This document shows positions 13,591 to 13,675 of a stretch of DNA of 13,675 nucleotides, in pieces. Every line of letters starts with the position of its first letter. Within the stretch, counting starts at the first letter, position 1. The position numbers were made by a program, and so were the translations under genes. Source of the DNA: CAZKFG01 sp964551985 (lineage in GTDB: Bacteria; Bacillota; Negativicutes; Acidaminococcales; JAISLQ01); the NCBI GenBank assembly GCA_964551985.1, contig CAZKFG010000058.1, forward strand, positions 1 to 13,675, written 5' to 3'. Below the pieces are notes generated by a model, which saw only the letters and a list, made by a program, of their open reading frames with translations, searched no databases and was not told the origin of the DNA.

Positions 13591-13664
13591 GCGGGTGTAG
13601 CTCAATGGTAGAGCTCTAGCCTTCCAAGCTAGCTACGTGGGTTCGATTCCCATCACCCGCTCCA
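13591..13664 (+). tRNA. tRNA-Gly (anticodon UCC)
   Basis: A complete 74-base cloverleaf with encoded CCA. The acceptor GCGGGTG pairs with CACCCGC. The anticodon stem CTAGC/GCTAG encloses CTTCCAA with TCC at 13623-13625, and the T arm GTGGG-TTCGATT-CCCAT follows. It begins 12 bases after tRNA-Pro with only a T-rich spacer, so both are probably processed from one transcript. The array may continue past the right edge. Confidence 0.97.
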
Positions 13665-13675
13665 TATGTGTCCCA

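Noticed and set aside
1..13675. CRISPR arrays, insertion sequences, prophage or defence genes
   Set aside because: No tandem spaced repeats, transposase-like frames, long terminal inverted repeats or recognised defence proteins were seen on either strand.

Overview
The window is low-GC bacterial DNA, roughly one third G+C by eye, with compact operons, strong AGGAGG-type ribosome binding sites and frequent GTG starts. Several things point to an anaerobic Firmicute, perhaps one with an outer membrane (Negativicutes-like): a class I two-subunit iron-sulfur fumarase beside a malic enzyme, a Bacillus-like order RNase PH / RdgB / YsnB-type phosphodiesterase, and at the left edge the start of a lipoprotein that resembles RND-efflux periplasmic adaptors. 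The placement is an inference. No ribosomal RNA or other firm taxonomic marker is present.

Layout. Bases 1-137 (minus) hold the 5' end of a lipoprotein gene with a good promoter and a possible operator. Bases 425-2431 (plus) encode a complete dCache-type chemoreceptor, followed by a hairpin that can terminate transcription in both directions. An unrecognised minus-strand ORF (2491-2874) lies between it and the queuosine genes. From 2896 to 5784 there is a tight plus-strand run: queC, queE, a YbgC/FadM-like hotdog thioesterase, a membrane-anchored protein of unknown function and a protein of the F420-0:glutamate ligase (CofE) family. It ends in a clear intrinsic terminator. A second run (5875-10635) begins with a short hydantoinase/oxoprolinase-family ATPase and an HDAC-like deacylase with a Cys4 tail. 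It continues into rph, rdgB and a YfcE/YsnB-type phosphodiesterase. A third unit (10737-13408) has malic enzyme and the fumarase alpha and beta subunits, with its own probable promoter and a strong terminator. The window ends with tRNA-Pro(UGG) and tRNA-Gly(UCC), probably co-transcribed.

How the genes work together. QueC and QueE are two steps of preQ0 synthesis; QueD and GTP cyclohydrolase are not here. RNase PH trims tRNA 3' ends, RdgB removes non-canonical purine nucleotides, and the phosphodiesterase completes a known nucleic-acid housekeeping trio. Malic enzyme and fumarase link pyruvate, malate and fumarate, as expected in an anaerobe that runs a reductive or malate-fermenting C4 pathway.

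Most of the window is ordinary metabolism. The parts least explained by known pathways are the CofE-family protein with its membrane-anchored neighbour, and the adjacent pair of oxoprolinase-like ATPase and HDAC-like deacylase. These look like amide-bond chemistry of unknown substrate. I see no CRISPR array, insertion sequence, prophage, toxin-antitoxin pair or defence island. No gene-free stretch exceeds 300 bases unless the 2491-2874 ORF is not real, in which case 2432-2895 would be one.
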